Shown piece after piece: positions 54,633 to 63,361 of a stretch of 64,000 nucleotides of DNA (within the stretch, counting starts at the first letter, position 1; each line of letters starts with the position of its first letter). The translations under genes and the position numbers were made by a program. Source of the stretch: Paracoccus sphaerophysae (GTDB lineage Bacteria > Pseudomonadota > Alphaproteobacteria > Rhodobacterales > Rhodobacteraceae); contig NZ_JRKS01000009.1 of assembly GCF_000763805.1 (NCBI RefSeq), positions 1 through 64,000 on the forward strand, written 5' to 3'. The notes below the pieces were generated by a model. That model had not been told where the DNA came from. It was given only the letters and a program-made list of their open reading frames with translations, and searched no databases.

Positions 54633-56501
54633 TCACTCCGCCGCGTCCGCCGCGTCGTGATCGACGGGCAGGAAGCCGCCCGACTGGCGGCTCCACAGCC
54701 GCGCGTACAGGCCTCCGGCGGCCAGCAGCTCGGCATGGGTGCCCTGTTCCACGATCCGGCCGGCATCCATCACCACCAGCCGGTCCATCGCGGCGATGGT
54801 GGACAGGCGGTGGGCGATGGCGATCACCGTCTTGCCCTGCATCAGCCGGTCCAGCTGGGTCTGGATCGCCGCCTCGACCTCGCTGTCCAGCGCGCTGGTC
54901 GCCTCGTCCAGCACCAGGATCGGCGCGTTCTTCAGCGCCACCCGGGCGATGGCGATGCGCTGGCGCTGGCCACCCGACAGCTTGACGCCGCGTTCGCCGA
55001 CATGGGCGTCCAGCCCGCGCCGCCCGGCGCTGTCGGCCAGCCGCGGGATGAACTCGGCGGCCTCGGCCGAATCGGCCGCGGCGGCGATCTCGGCTTCGGT
55101 CGCCTCGGGGCGGCCATAGGCGATGTTCTCGCGCACCGAGCGGTGCAGCAGCGAGGAATCCTGCGTCACCACCCCGATCGCCGCCCGCAGGCTGTCCTGG
55201 GTGACCTGCGCCACGTCCTGCCCGTCGATCAGGATGCGCCCCGATTCGACGTCGTGGAACCGCAGCAGCAGGTTTATGAGGGTCGATTTCCCCGCCCCCG
55301 ACCGGCCGACCAGCCCGATCCGCTCGCCCGGCGCGATGTCCAGCGTCAGCCGGTCCAGCACCGCCAGCGGGCGCTCGGCCGGGTCGGCGTCATAGCGGAA
55401 GGTCACGTCCTCGAACCGCACCGCGCCGGCGCTGACGGCCAGCGGCCTGGCCCCCGGCGCGTCCGTCACCATGCGCGGCAGCGCCAGGCTGCCGATGCCG
55501 TCGCGGACGGTGCCGATATTCTCGAACAGCGCGGCGAATTCCCACATGATCCAGTGGCTCATGTTGTTCAGCCGCATCGCCAGCGGGATCGCCACCGCGA
55601 CCGCGCCGATCGCCACCGCGCCCTGGGTCCACAGCCACAGCCCCAGCGCCGTGGTCGACGCGACCAGGGCCGCGTTCAGCAGGTTCAGCGAGATGTCCTG
55701 CACCGCCGCCAGCCGCATCTGGCGATGCACCGTGCCGAGGAAGTCGTGCATCGAGTCGCGCGCCGTCGCCTCCTCCCGCGCCGAGTGGCTGAACAGCTTG
55801 ACCGTCGCGATGTTGGTATAGGCGTCCACGATCCGCCCGGTCATGCCGGCCCGGGCATTGGCCTGCGCCTCGGACGCGCGGCCCAGCCGCGGCACGATCA
55901 GCGCCAGCAGCACCGCGTAGCCCAGCCCCCACAGCACGAAGGGCAGCGCCAGCCGCCAGTCCTGCTGCGCAGCCAGCGTCAGGGCGCCGGCGAAATAGAC
56001 CAGCACATAGACGGCGACGTCCATGACCTTCATCGCCACCTCGCGCACGGCCAGCGCCGTCTGCATCAGCTTGGTGGCGATCCGGCCCGCGAACTCGTCC
56101 TGGAAATAGCCCATCGACTGACGCAGCAGATAGCGATGCGCCTGCCAGCGGATGCGCTGCGGGAAATTGCCCAGCAGGGTCTGGTGCATGACCAGCGTGG
56201 TCAGGATGTTCAGCACCGGCAGGACCAGCAGCAGCACGACGCCCATCCGGATCAGCCGCCCGCCCTCGGCCGCCCAGAACCCGGCCGGGCCGGTCTCGGT
56301 CAGCCGGTCCACCAGCGCGCCCAGATAGCCGAACAGCATCACCTCAAGCGCCGCGATCAGCCCCGAGCCGATCGCCAGCAGCACCAGCCACGGCATCGCG
56401 CCCCGCGAATAATGCAGGACGAACCGGACCAGCCCGCGCGGCGGCATCTGCGGCGGATCGGTCGGATAGGGGTCGAGCCGTTGCTCGAACCAGCGAAACA
56501 T
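54633..56501 (-). CDS. ABC exporter, fused permease-ATPase (MsbA-like)
   Basis: A 622-residue half-transporter. Six hydrophobic helices fill about residues 30-330 (VRFVLHYSRGAMPWLVLLAI near the first), then the ATPase with Walker A GRSGAGKSTLINLLL, Q-loop GVVTQDSSLLH, signature KLSGGQRQRIAIAR, Walker B ILVLDEATSALD and switch AHRLST. Such proteins export lipids, peptides or drugs as dimers. It stands alone, divergent from the ferritin-like gene. The substrate is unknown. Confidence 0.93.
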   Translation of the reverse strand: MFRWFEQRLDPYPTDPPQMPPRGLVRFVLHYSRGAMPWLVLLAIGSGLIAALEVMLFGYLGALVDRLTETGPAGFWAAEGGRLIRMGVVLLLVLPVLNILTTLVMHQTLLGNFPQRIRWQAHRYLLRQSMGYFQDEFAGRIATKLMQTALAVREVAMKVMDVAVYVLVYFAGALTLAAQQDWRLALPFVLWGLGYAVLLALIVPRLGRASEAQANARAGMTGRIVDAYTNIATVKLFSHSAREEATARDSMHDFLGTVHRQMRLAAVQDISLNLLNAALVASTTALGLWLWTQGAVAIGAVAVAIPLAMRLNNMSHWIMWEFAALFENIGTVRDGIGSLALPRMVTDAPGARPLAVSAGAVRFEDVTFRYDADPAERPLAVLDRLTLDIAPGERIGLVGRSGAGKSTLINLLLRFHDVESGRILIDGQDVAQVTQDSLRAAIGVVTQDSSLLHRSVRENIAYGRPEATEAEIAAAADSAEAAEFIPRLADSAGRRGLDAHVGERGVKLSGGQRQRIAIARVALKNAPILVLDEATSALDSEVEAAIQTQLDRLMQGKTVIAIAHRLSTIAAMDRLVVMDAGRIVEQGTHAELLAAGGLYARLWSRQSGGFLPVDHDAADAAE

Positions 56502-56704
56502 GGGCAGCCTTTAGGTTGTGCGGCCGGTGGGATGTGGTGGCGGGTCCGGCGCGGGACAAGCCGGGGCAGCAAGGCGTCGCCCGATGGCGCGGCCCTGTCA
56601 AGCCTGCGCGGCCAGGGGGGGGGGCGCCGTCATCAGGAGTTCATGGAACGGCTGGCCCGGCCGGACGTTGGCCGGCATCCGGTGATGAACAAGGAGTCCC
56701 GACG

Positions 56705-57205
56705 ATGGCTGCGATCAAGAACCTCAAGGACCTGTATCTGGACGGGGTCAAGGACATGCATTCCGCCTGCAAGCAGGCGATCCCCGCGACCGAGGCGATG
56801 GCCAAGGCCGCCAAGAACGCCGAGCTGAAGAAGGCGCTCGAGGCCAGCGTGCAGGGCACCCGCGACGGCATGGCGGCAATGGAAAAGCTCGCCCGCGCGC
56901 ATGGCGAGGACCCGTCGGGCGAACATTGCAAGGGCATGGAGGGCCTGGTGACCGAGGCCAGGAAGCACGCGCTCGAGGCCGAGTTCGCCGACGAGGACAC
57001 CCAGGACGCGGCGATCATCGCCCAGTATCAGCGGCTCGCGCATTACGCGATTACCGGCTACGGCACGCTGAAGGCGTGGGCCAAGCGGCTGGACCTGGCA
57101 GACGACGCCAAGGTGCTGGATGAGGCCACCGCCTCGACCTACGAGGGCGACGAGGACATGACCCGCATCGCCGTCAAGGGCGGGGTCAACAAGGCAGCGA
57201 TGTAA
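56705..57205 (+). CDS. Ferritin-like DUF892 (YciF-type) protein
   Basis: A 166-residue four-helix-bundle protein: IKNLKDLYLDGVKDMHSACK, EASVQGTRDGMAAMEKLARA, the DEDTQDAAIIAQYQRLAHYA helix and TASTYEGDEDMTRIA. DUF892 proteins resemble ferritins/rubrerythrins and are linked to stress; a di-iron site is possible from the Glu/Asp/His residues. The ATG at 56705 follows AAGGAG. It converges on the GFA gene, with a complex hairpin between. Confidence 0.83.
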   Translation: MAAIKNLKDLYLDGVKDMHSACKQAIPATEAMAKAAKNAELKKALEASVQGTRDGMAAMEKLARAHGEDPSGEHCKGMEGLVTEARKHALEAEFADEDTQDAAIIAQYQRLAHYAITGYGTLKAWAKRLDLADDAKVLDEATASTYEGDEDMTRIAVKGGVNKAAM

Positions 57206-57280
57206 GCCGTTCCACCTCGCGGAACGCGGACGGCCGGCCACGCGATTGCGCGCGGCCGGCCGTTCCACATGGCGGAACGG
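57206..57280. terminator. Nested inverted repeats between convergent genes
   Basis: Three hairpins can form: CGTTCC/GGAACG (57208-57226), ACGGCCGGCC/GGCCGGCCGT (57230-57263) and CCGTTCC/GGAACGG (57260-57280). The second and third share CCGT, so they exclude each other. The region probably stops transcription from both sides although T-runs are absent. Confidence 0.55.
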
Positions 57281-57287
57281 TGCAGGG

Positions 57288-57707
57288 CTACAGGTGCCGC
57301 GTCTCGGGGGCGGGGTTCCACCAGTTGTCATGCGCCCCGTCCAGCCAGGCGACGGGGGCGGCGATCAGCTCCGCCTCGGTGGCGTTCAGCGCCGGGACGA
57401 ACACGGCGCGGAATTCGCCGCCCATCTCGGCGATGTCCCCGTGGGTCCACAGCCGGGTGCCGCAGGACTTGCAGAAATAGTGGTGCATGTGGTCCGACCC
57501 GCCTTGCGATGGCCGGCTGGGCGGGGTTTCGGCCAGCATGTCCTCGCCGCGCAGGACACGGAAGCCCGAGGGATCGGGCAGGCGCAGGTCCCAATAGCGC
57601 ATCTTGCGGCAGAAGCTGCAGTTGCAGCGCATCGTGCCGTCGGCCAGGTCGCCGTCGGCCTCGAAGGCCACGGCGCCGCAGAAACAGCTTCCCTGATAGG
57701 TTTTCAT
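57288..57707 (-). CDS. GFA-family (CENP-V fold) zinc protein
   Basis: A 139-residue protein with the GFA zinc ligands: C-x-C in GSCFCGAV, CNCSFC and CKSCG. Proteins of this family were first described as glutathione-dependent formaldehyde-activating, a function now doubtful for many. It lies 4 bp after the VOC-family gene and is co-transcribed with it. Confidence 0.85.
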   Translation of the reverse strand: MKTYQGSCFCGAVAFEADGDLADGTMRCNCSFCRKMRYWDLRLPDPSGFRVLRGEDMLAETPPSRPSQGGSDHMHHYFCKSCGTRLWTHGDIAEMGGEFRAVFVPALNATEAELIAAPVAWLDGAHDNWWNPAPETRHL

Positions 57708-57711
57708 CCGC

Positions 57712-58101
57712 TTACTCCGGGGTGTGGCAGACGGCTTCGATGTTGTTGCCGTCCGGGTCGAACACGAAGGCGCCGTAATAATCCGGGTGGTATTCCGGCC
57801 GCAGCCCCGGCGCGCCGTTGTCGCGCCCGCCGGCCGCCAGCGCGGCGGCGTGGAAGGAGTCCACGGTCGCCCGGTCCGGCGCGGCAAAGGCCACATGAAC
57901 CCCACCCTGCGCGGCCTTGCCGGTGCCGATCCAGAAGAACGGCTTGCCCGGCGTCCCAAAGCCCAGATGCGCGCCGTGACCGCCGGTCATCTCCTCGGTC
58001 ACCTCCATCTGCACCGCGATTCCCAGCGGAGTCAGCGCCGCCTCGTAGAAAGCCCGCGCCCGCGCGAGGTCGCGGACCGTCACGCCAAGATGGTCGATCA
58101 T
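57712..58101 (-). CDS. VOC-family (glyoxalase/dioxygenase fold) protein
   Basis: A 129-residue single-module VOC protein: IDHLGVTVRDLARARAFYEA, HVAFAAPDRATVDSFHAAAL, and FVFDPDGNNIEAVCH at the end, with metal-binding His in the first strand and Glu in NNIEAV. Metal-dependent lyase or binding protein; no substrate is indicated. AAAGGA precedes the ATG at 58101. Confidence 0.85.
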   Translation of the reverse strand: MIDHLGVTVRDLARARAFYEAALTPLGIAVQMEVTEEMTGGHGAHLGFGTPGKPFFWIGTGKAAQGGVHVAFAAPDRATVDSFHAAALAAGGRDNGAPGLRPEYHPDYYGAFVFDPDGNNIEAVCHTPE

Positions 58102-58182
58102 GTGCTGTCCTTTCGGTTGCTCCCGGGGCGAGACTAGCACCCTCTGCTGACAGTTCATGTCAGCATGTCGCGTTGCAGCCCG

Positions 58183-58611
58183 TCAGGCGTCGGCCGAAAG
58201 CCGGCGGGCGATGTCGGCCATCTCGTCCTCAGCCAGCCGCGGAGGCACGGAATACCTTCCGGCCCCGTCGGCGAGATAGGCCATCGAGGTCACGTCATGC
58301 ACGTCCTGCATCGGCACGACATGCGCGTGGGCGTGCGGCACGTGGATGCCGGTGAAGAACATCGCCACCCGCTCGACCCCGTAGAGCCGCTTTTGCCGCC
58401 GCGCGATCATCTGGCTGACCGCCATGACGCGGGCGGCGAGCGGGGCGGGCAGGTCCTCGAACCAGACGTGATGGGCGCGGGGAATGACCAGCGTGTGTCC
58501 GGGGCGGATCGGGTGGAGGTCGAGGAAGGCCACCACCTCGTCGTCCTGATGGACGATGTGGGCGGGCAACGCGCCCGCGGCGATGCGGCAGAACAGGCAG
58601 GTGTCAGACAT
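58183..58611 (-). CDS. HIT-family nucleotide hydrolase
   Basis: A 142-residue histidine-triad protein. The catalytic triad motif is HVPHAHAHVVP (H93, H95, H97). The zinc-type N-terminus (CLFCRIAAGALPAHIVHQDD) and the substrate helix DLHPIRPGHTLVIPRAHH are typical. Members cleave nucleoside phosphoramidates and similar compounds. It overlaps the HNH gene by 8 bp. Confidence 0.92.
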   Translation of the reverse strand: MSDTCLFCRIAAGALPAHIVHQDDEVVAFLDLHPIRPGHTLVIPRAHHVWFEDLPAPLAARVMAVSQMIARRQKRLYGVERVAMFFTGIHVPHAHAHVVPMQDVHDVTSMAYLADGAGRYSVPPRLAEDEMADIARRLSADA

Positions 58612-59584
58612 TCGGCTCGCTCTCTAGGCGCGAGCCAGCAGCGGGACCCTCAGACAGCAGAAGGGGAAGCTTGATCCCGCGACGATGCAACAGCACGGGA
58701 TTGCAACGAAGCGCATATCCCGTCGCTGCACCCTGCCGGGTCGGCCAAGCCTCGACCTCATCCGACAGACGAAACCAGCGCGACTTTCCATTGATGGCAG
58801 GGGTATAGAGATAACCCTTGGAAAGGGATGCACCCTCCACGAAATAGGCGCCCCCGTGGGATTGAAGTGACTGTCGGCACGCAACAGGCTCGCTGTCGGG
58901 CGTCGCCTGCAGCCGGTCAAGGCCGTTTCCATCCGTTCGGACTGGCTCAGTGCGCGACTCGGCGGCAGGTCTCGCCCTCAGCCGCTCGAGGCCGTCCCAG
59001 TCGGTTGCGGCCGGCTCGAAGCGGCGTGGATCCTCCAGATCGAGTTGCTTTAAGGTGAACCTGTCCTTGGCGAAGTTGCACAGGGCGCAGGCCACGACAA
59101 CGTTATCGGCATCGGAGCGGCCCCCGTGGCTGTGCGGGACGACATGATCGTATTGCAGCCATGCAGCTGCAAACCCAGCATGCTGCCTGCGAAGGTTGCG
59201 GGCGTTCCAAGGAACTGCGTCGGGATAAATCCGATGGGCAATCTTTCGGATATCCGCTGAAACAACCCTCAGGCCGCAGTATCGACACCGGTAACCGTCA
59301 CGGATCAGCACTTCGTGCTGGACCGACCGCGGAACGCTGCGTTGTGGATCGCGGTCGGCCCGCGGCAGCACCTTGGTATCCCCCTCGGGATTGCGACAGA
59401 CAACGTTGGCCTCGACGTCGTACCAACATGGATTGAGCCAGAAGAAGACCGCCAGCCCGTCAGCCAACCTGAATTGGGCCGCGGCCGTCGCGGTATCGCC
59501 TGCGAGGTGGGCATCGACTGCCGCCGCCAGCTGGTCAGCCACGCGTAGCACGGCAGGAGTCGGTTCCTTGATACATCGCCGCAT
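58604..59584 (-). CDS. HNH endonuclease-domain protein
   Basis: A 326-residue protein. The HNH/zinc site spans about residues 96-170: RDGYRCRYCG (C100, C103), QYDHVVPHSHGG (catalytic His), DNVVVACALC (C166, C169) and NFAKDRF. Residues 1-85 and the C-terminal 140 residues (SLQSHGGAYFVEGASLSKGY and on) match no family I know. Codon use is less GC-biased than in the neighbours, suggesting transfer. It lies directly downstream of the tuf copy 2 terminator and overlaps the HIT gene. Confidence 0.8.
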   Translation of the reverse strand: MRRCIKEPTPAVLRVADQLAAAVDAHLAGDTATAAAQFRLADGLAVFFWLNPCWYDVEANVVCRNPEGDTKVLPRADRDPQRSVPRSVQHEVLIRDGYRCRYCGLRVVSADIRKIAHRIYPDAVPWNARNLRRQHAGFAAAWLQYDHVVPHSHGGRSDADNVVVACALCNFAKDRFTLKQLDLEDPRRFEPAATDWDGLERLRARPAAESRTEPVRTDGNGLDRLQATPDSEPVACRQSLQSHGGAYFVEGASLSKGYLYTPAINGKSRWFRLSDEVEAWPTRQGAATGYALRCNPVLLHRRGIKLPLLLSEGPAAGSRLESEPNV

Positions 59585-59677
59585 GGCTGCATCCCCTCGA
59601 TCTCTGCGACCGAATGCTAACCGCGCACGGCGTGGGGAAAAAGACCCTGCTCCGCTCAGATTTGTCTGCCCCCAAAC

Positions 59678-59705
59678 AAAAAAGCCCGCCCCTTCCGGGA
59701 CGGGC
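59678..59705 (-). terminator. Terminator after tuf copy 2
   Basis: Identical to the one after tuf copy 1: GCCCGTCCC-GGAA-GGGGCGGGC, then six T on the minus strand. Confidence 0.92.
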
Positions 59706-59750
59706 CTTCAGCCTAATGCGCTGGCGAGGGTCGCCCCCCGCCCGCTCACC

Positions 59751-60926
59751 TCAAGCCAGGATCTTCGACACCACGCCGGCGCCGACGGTGCGGCCGCCTT
59801 CGCGAATGGCGAAGCGCAGCTTCTCTTCCATCGCGATCGGCGCGATCAGCTCGACCTCGAACTTCAGGTTGTCGCCCGGCATCACCATCTCGGTGCCTTC
59901 CGGCAGCTTGACGGTCCCGGTCACGTCCGTGGTCCGGAAGTAGAACTGCGGGCGGTAGTTCGCGAAGAACGGCGTGTGGCGGCCGCCCTCTTCCTTGGTC
60001 AGGATATAGGCCTCGGCCTCGAACTTGGTGTGCGGCTTCACCGAGCCGGGCTTGCACAGCACCTGGCCACGCTCGACACCGTCACGGTCCACGCCGCGCA
60101 GCAGCGCGCCGATGTTGTCGCCCGCCTCGCCGCGGTCCAGCAGCTTGCGGAACATCTCGACGCCCGTGCAGGTCGTCTTCTTGGTGTCGCGGATGCCCAC
60201 GATCTCAAGCTCGTCGCCCACGTTCACCGCGCCACGCTCGATCCGGCCCGTCACAACCGTGCCACGGCCCGAGATCGAGAACACGTCCTCGATCGGCATC
60301 AGGAACGGCTGGTCGATGGCCCGCTCGGGCGTCGGGATGTACTCGTCGACCGCGGCGATCAGGGCGCGGATCGAGTTCTCGCCGATCTCGGGATCGCGGC
60401 CCTCCATGGCAGCCAGGGCCGAGCCCTTGATGATCGGGATGTCGTCGCCGGGATAGTCGTAGGACGACAGAAGCTCGCGCACTTCCATCTCGACCAGTTC
60501 CAGCAGCTCCTCGTCATCCACCTGGTCGACCTTGTTCAGGTAGACGACCATGTAGGGGATGCCGACCTGGCGGCCCAGCAGGATGTGTTCGCGGGTCTGC
60601 GGCATCGGGCCGTCGGCGGCGTTCACCACGAGGATCGCGCCGTCCATCTGCGCCGCGCCGGTGATCATGTTCTTCACGTAGTCGGCGTGGCCGGGGCAGT
60701 CGACATGCGCATAGTGGCGCTTGTCCGATTCGTATTCCACGTGCGCCGTCGAGATGGTGATCCCGCGGGCCTTTTCCTCGGGCGCGCCGTCGATCTGGTC
60801 GTAGGCCTTGAATTCACCGAAATACTTGGTGATCGCAGCCGTCAGCGTCGTCTTGCCGTGGTCAACGTGACCGATCGTCCCGATGTTGACGTGCGGTTTC
60901 GTCCGTTCGAATTTTGCCTTTGCCAT
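59751..60926 (-). CDS. tuf: Elongation factor Tu (copy 2)
   Basis: A 391-residue EF-Tu identical to the copy at 32917-34092; I found no base difference between start codon and terminator. The leader differs: here CAGGAGGCC precedes ATGATG, and the second ATG (60926) is used as start because identity begins there. It is monocistronic with its own promoter. Two tuf genes are common in Proteobacteria and are kept alike by gene conversion. Confidence 0.98.
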   Translation of the reverse strand: MAKAKFERTKPHVNIGTIGHVDHGKTTLTAAITKYFGEFKAYDQIDGAPEEKARGITISTAHVEYESDKRHYAHVDCPGHADYVKNMITGAAQMDGAILVVNAADGPMPQTREHILLGRQVGIPYMVVYLNKVDQVDDEELLELVEMEVRELLSSYDYPGDDIPIIKGSALAAMEGRDPEIGENSIRALIAAVDEYIPTPERAIDQPFLMPIEDVFSISGRGTVVTGRIERGAVNVGDELEIVGIRDTKKTTCTGVEMFRKLLDRGEAGDNIGALLRGVDRDGVERGQVLCKPGSVKPHTKFEAEAYILTKEEGGRHTPFFANYRPQFYFRTTDVTGTVKLPEGTEMVMPGDNLKFEVELIAPIAMEEKLRFAIREGGRTVGAGVVSKILA

Positions 60927-60987
60927 CATGGCCTCCTGATCGTCGGGCGGCCGGTCCGGGTCGCGCCTCGCGTAAACATCGCCGCGA

Positions 60988-61014
60988 GATATAAGCGAGT
61001 CGCGGGAAAATCAA
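60988..61014 (-). promoter_or_regulatory. Predicted promoter of tuf copy 2
   Basis: Minus-strand TTGATT (61014-61009), 15-base spacer, TATATC (60993-60988) in an AT-richer patch, about 65 bp before the start codon. The spacing is short, so the -35 assignment is uncertain. Confidence 0.45.
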
Positions 61015-61212
61015 GGCGCGGACATGACCCGGCGGTCCGCTGACGGGCCATGCAGGGCGCGGGCCCCGCCGCATCGCGCCGGGCATCGCACAAGCGTCTG
61101 ACCCGTCAAGATGTTTTGCGCCCGCACGGAACCCGGCCACGGCAGTTAACGTTTCTGGGTCCGAGATCGGCGCACAGGGGGTGTGCCCGACCAGACCCTA
61201 TCGGAGGACGCA

Positions 61213-62124
61213 ATGTCTCTCATGAAATCCCTTGCCCGCGTCGCTGCGGGCGTCATGCTGGCCAAAGGCGTCGGTTCGATGATGCGCACGGCGCAGCAGG
61301 GCCAGCGCACCGCCTCGACCCGGACCACGGGCGGCGGCATCCTGGGCGACCTGATGAACGGCATGGGCGGCGCCCAGGCCCGTGGTGGCGTGGCCGGCGG
61401 CGGCCTGGGCGACATCCTGGGCCAGGTGCTTGGCGGGGGCCAGACCCGCAGCGTCGGCACTGGGCGTCCCTATGGCGGGCCGAACTCGACGGGCGCGTCG
61501 GGTGGTCTGGGCGGCATCCTGGACCAGCTGACCGGCGGGGGCGCGGCGCGGACGGGCTCGGCTGGTGGCGGACTGGGTGGTCTGCTGGGCGGCCTCGCAG
61601 GCGGTGCTGCCGGTGGCGCGGCAGCAGGATCGCTGGGCGGGCTGCTGGGCGGCCTGCTGAACGGGCCGGCGCAGCGCGGCGCGCAGCGCAGCAATGACGC
61701 AAGCTTCGGCGAGGTCTTCAACGACGCCCTGTCGCGCCAGGACGAACCCGAGGTCGCGCCGACCGCGGAACAGAACGCCGTCGCGGGCCTGATGCTGCGG
61801 GCGATGATCCAAGCGGCCAAGGCCGACGGCAAGATCGACGAGGCCGAGAAAGAGCGCCTGCTGGGCCAACTGGGCGACCTGGACGACGAGGACCGCGCCT
61901 TCATCCGCGAACAGATGGCGGCACCGGTGGACGCCCAGGCGCTGGCGCGCGAAGTGCCTAAGGGGCTGGAAACGCAGGTCTACATGATGTCGCTGATGGC
62001 GATCGACTTCGACAACCGGACCGAGGCCGAATACCTCAACAGCCTCGCTCAGGCGATGGGGATCGACAAGCAGATGGCGAACCAGATCCATCAGCACGTC
62101 GGCGTCCAGAACCTGTACGCCTGA
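61213..62124 (+). CDS. TerB/DUF533-family protein with Gly-rich repeats
   Basis: A 303-residue protein. Residues 1-25 form a weakly hydrophobic helix (LMKSLARVAAGVMLAKGVGS). Residues 40-165 are Gly/Leu-rich with repeats such as GGGLGDILGQVLGGG and GGGLGGLLGGLAGGAAGGAA. The C-terminal 130 residues are a TerB-like helical domain (LMLRAMIQAAKADGKIDEAE, KERLLGQLGDLDDEDRAFIR) as in YebE/DUF533 proteins, with an Asp/Glu-rich possible metal site. TCGGAGG precedes the ATG. The function is unknown. Confidence 0.82.
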   Translation: MSLMKSLARVAAGVMLAKGVGSMMRTAQQGQRTASTRTTGGGILGDLMNGMGGAQARGGVAGGGLGDILGQVLGGGQTRSVGTGRPYGGPNSTGASGGLGGILDQLTGGGAARTGSAGGGLGGLLGGLAGGAAGGAAAGSLGGLLGGLLNGPAQRGAQRSNDASFGEVFNDALSRQDEPEVAPTAEQNAVAGLMLRAMIQAAKADGKIDEAEKERLLGQLGDLDDEDRAFIREQMAAPVDAQALAREVPKGLETQVYMMSLMAIDFDNRTEAEYLNSLAQAMGIDKQMANQIHQHVGVQNLYA

Positions 62125-62145
62125 GCCTCAGCCAATAACAGTTGC

Positions 62146-62170
62146 GCGGGCGGGCATTGATCCCGCCCGC
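62146..62170 (+). terminator. Hairpin after the TerB-like gene
   Basis: GCGGGCGGG-CATTGAT-CCCGCCCGC, a perfect 9-bp stem 21 bp after the stop, with only a weak T-rich stretch following. Confidence 0.65.
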
Positions 62171-62223
62171 GTGTCGTTCATACTGGCCGCATCATTTCCT
62201 TCGAATCTCTTGAGGATAGACCC

Positions 62224-62685
62224 ATGCGCCTGTTGATTGCCGCCGCCACGATTGCCACCGCCGCGCTGCCCTTCGCCGCGGTCGCCGACGATTCGCCGCA
62301 GGAAGTCGCGCTGGAATCGCGCAAGGGCTTCTACCAGATGCTCGGCTTCAACATGGGCAAGCTGGCCGGCATGGCCAAGGGCGACATCCCCTATGACGAG
62401 GCTGCCGCCGTCGCCGCCGCGACCAACATCAACGCGCTGTCGCGCTATGACGTGACCCAGCACTTCATCGACGGCACCTCGACCGCGGAGCTGGGCGACG
62501 AGACCGAAGCCAAGCCCGAGGCGATCAGCGACAAGGCCGGCTTCTCGGCCAAGTTCGCGGATCTGCAGAAGGCCGCCGACGGCATCCCCGAGGCGGTGAA
62601 GGGTGGTCAGGACAAGGTTGGCCCGGTCGTCCAGTCGCTGGGCGCCACGTGCAAGGGCTGCCACGACACCTATCGCGCCGAGTGA
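62224..62685 (+). CDS. Cytochrome c' (class II c-type cytochrome)
   Basis: A 153-residue periplasmic haem protein: signal MRLLIAAATIATAALPFAAV cleaved near AVADD, the N-terminal helix ALESRKGFYQMLGFNMGKLA, and the C-terminal haem site CKGCH (C143, C146, H147) followed by DTYRAE. This four-helix bundle binds NO/CO and protects from nitrosative stress in denitrifiers. The stop overlaps the next ATG by one base (TGATG). Confidence 0.93.
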   Translation: MRLLIAAATIATAALPFAAVADDSPQEVALESRKGFYQMLGFNMGKLAGMAKGDIPYDEAAAVAAATNINALSRYDVTQHFIDGTSTAELGDETEAKPEAISDKAGFSAKFADLQKAADGIPEAVKGGQDKVGPVVQSLGATCKGCHDTYRAE

Positions 62686-63260
62686 TGGAGCCTGTCCGCA
62701 CGAAAATCTGGGACCCCCTGCTGAGGGGGTTCCACTGGCTGCTCGCCGCGGCCGTCATCGCCACCTGGCTGCTGGGCAAGTTCGGCCCGGCCAAGATGAC
62801 GCTGCACTTCTGGCTGGGCTATTTCATCCTCGGGCTGCTGGCGTTCCGGCTGGTCTGGGGGTTCGTCGGCCCCGAGCCGGCGCGGTTTTCGCATTTCCTG
62901 CGCGGTCCGGGGGCGATCCGGCGCTATGCCGGGCGGATGTTCGCGCGCGAGCCCAGCTATTGGCCGGGCCACAACCCGCTGGGCGCCCTGTCGGTGATCG
63001 CGCTGCTGGCGCTGCTGGCGGCGCAGGCCACCTCGGGGCTGTTCATCGACCCCGATGACTATATCAATGTCGGCCCGCTGGCCGACACGGTCAGTTCGGC
63101 GACGCGCAAGTCGATGCGCAGCTGGCACCATACCGGCGCGACCCTGATCCTGATCCTGGTCGTACTGCATGTCGGGGTGATCCTGTTCTATCGCGTCTGG
63201 AAGCGCGAAGATCTGGTGCGCCCGATGATCACCGGCTGGAAGATGGTCCGCCGCGACTGA
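62685..63260 (+). CDS. Cytochrome b561-family membrane protein
   Basis: A 191-residue di-haem b-type cytochrome with four transmembrane helices. Probable haem ligands are His in LLRGFHWLLAAA and TLHFWLGYF and in SWHHTGATLIL with VVLHVGVILFY. It is the usual partner of a class II or class I cytochrome c, passing electrons between quinol and the periplasmic haem. One-base overlap with the cytochrome c' gene shows coupled synthesis. Confidence 0.92.
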   Translation: MEPVRTKIWDPLLRGFHWLLAAAVIATWLLGKFGPAKMTLHFWLGYFILGLLAFRLVWGFVGPEPARFSHFLRGPGAIRRYAGRMFAREPSYWPGHNPLGALSVIALLALLAAQATSGLFIDPDDYINVGPLADTVSSATRKSMRSWHHTGATLILILVVLHVGVILFYRVWKREDLVRPMITGWKMVRRD

Positions 63261-63361
63261 CTGGCTGCGACTGACCGGCCGAGACTGAACAACTTGAGAC
63301 TGAACCGGCCGCGGCAGACCCTCGCCCGGCCGGTCATCGCCCCCCGGTCAGCGCCAGAGCG

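Noticed and set aside
63254-63302. Four copies of GACTGA spaced about 14 bp after the cytochrome b561 gene
   Set aside because: The copies are short, imperfectly spaced and lack a dyad; they may be a decayed tandem repeat, but nothing supports a function.
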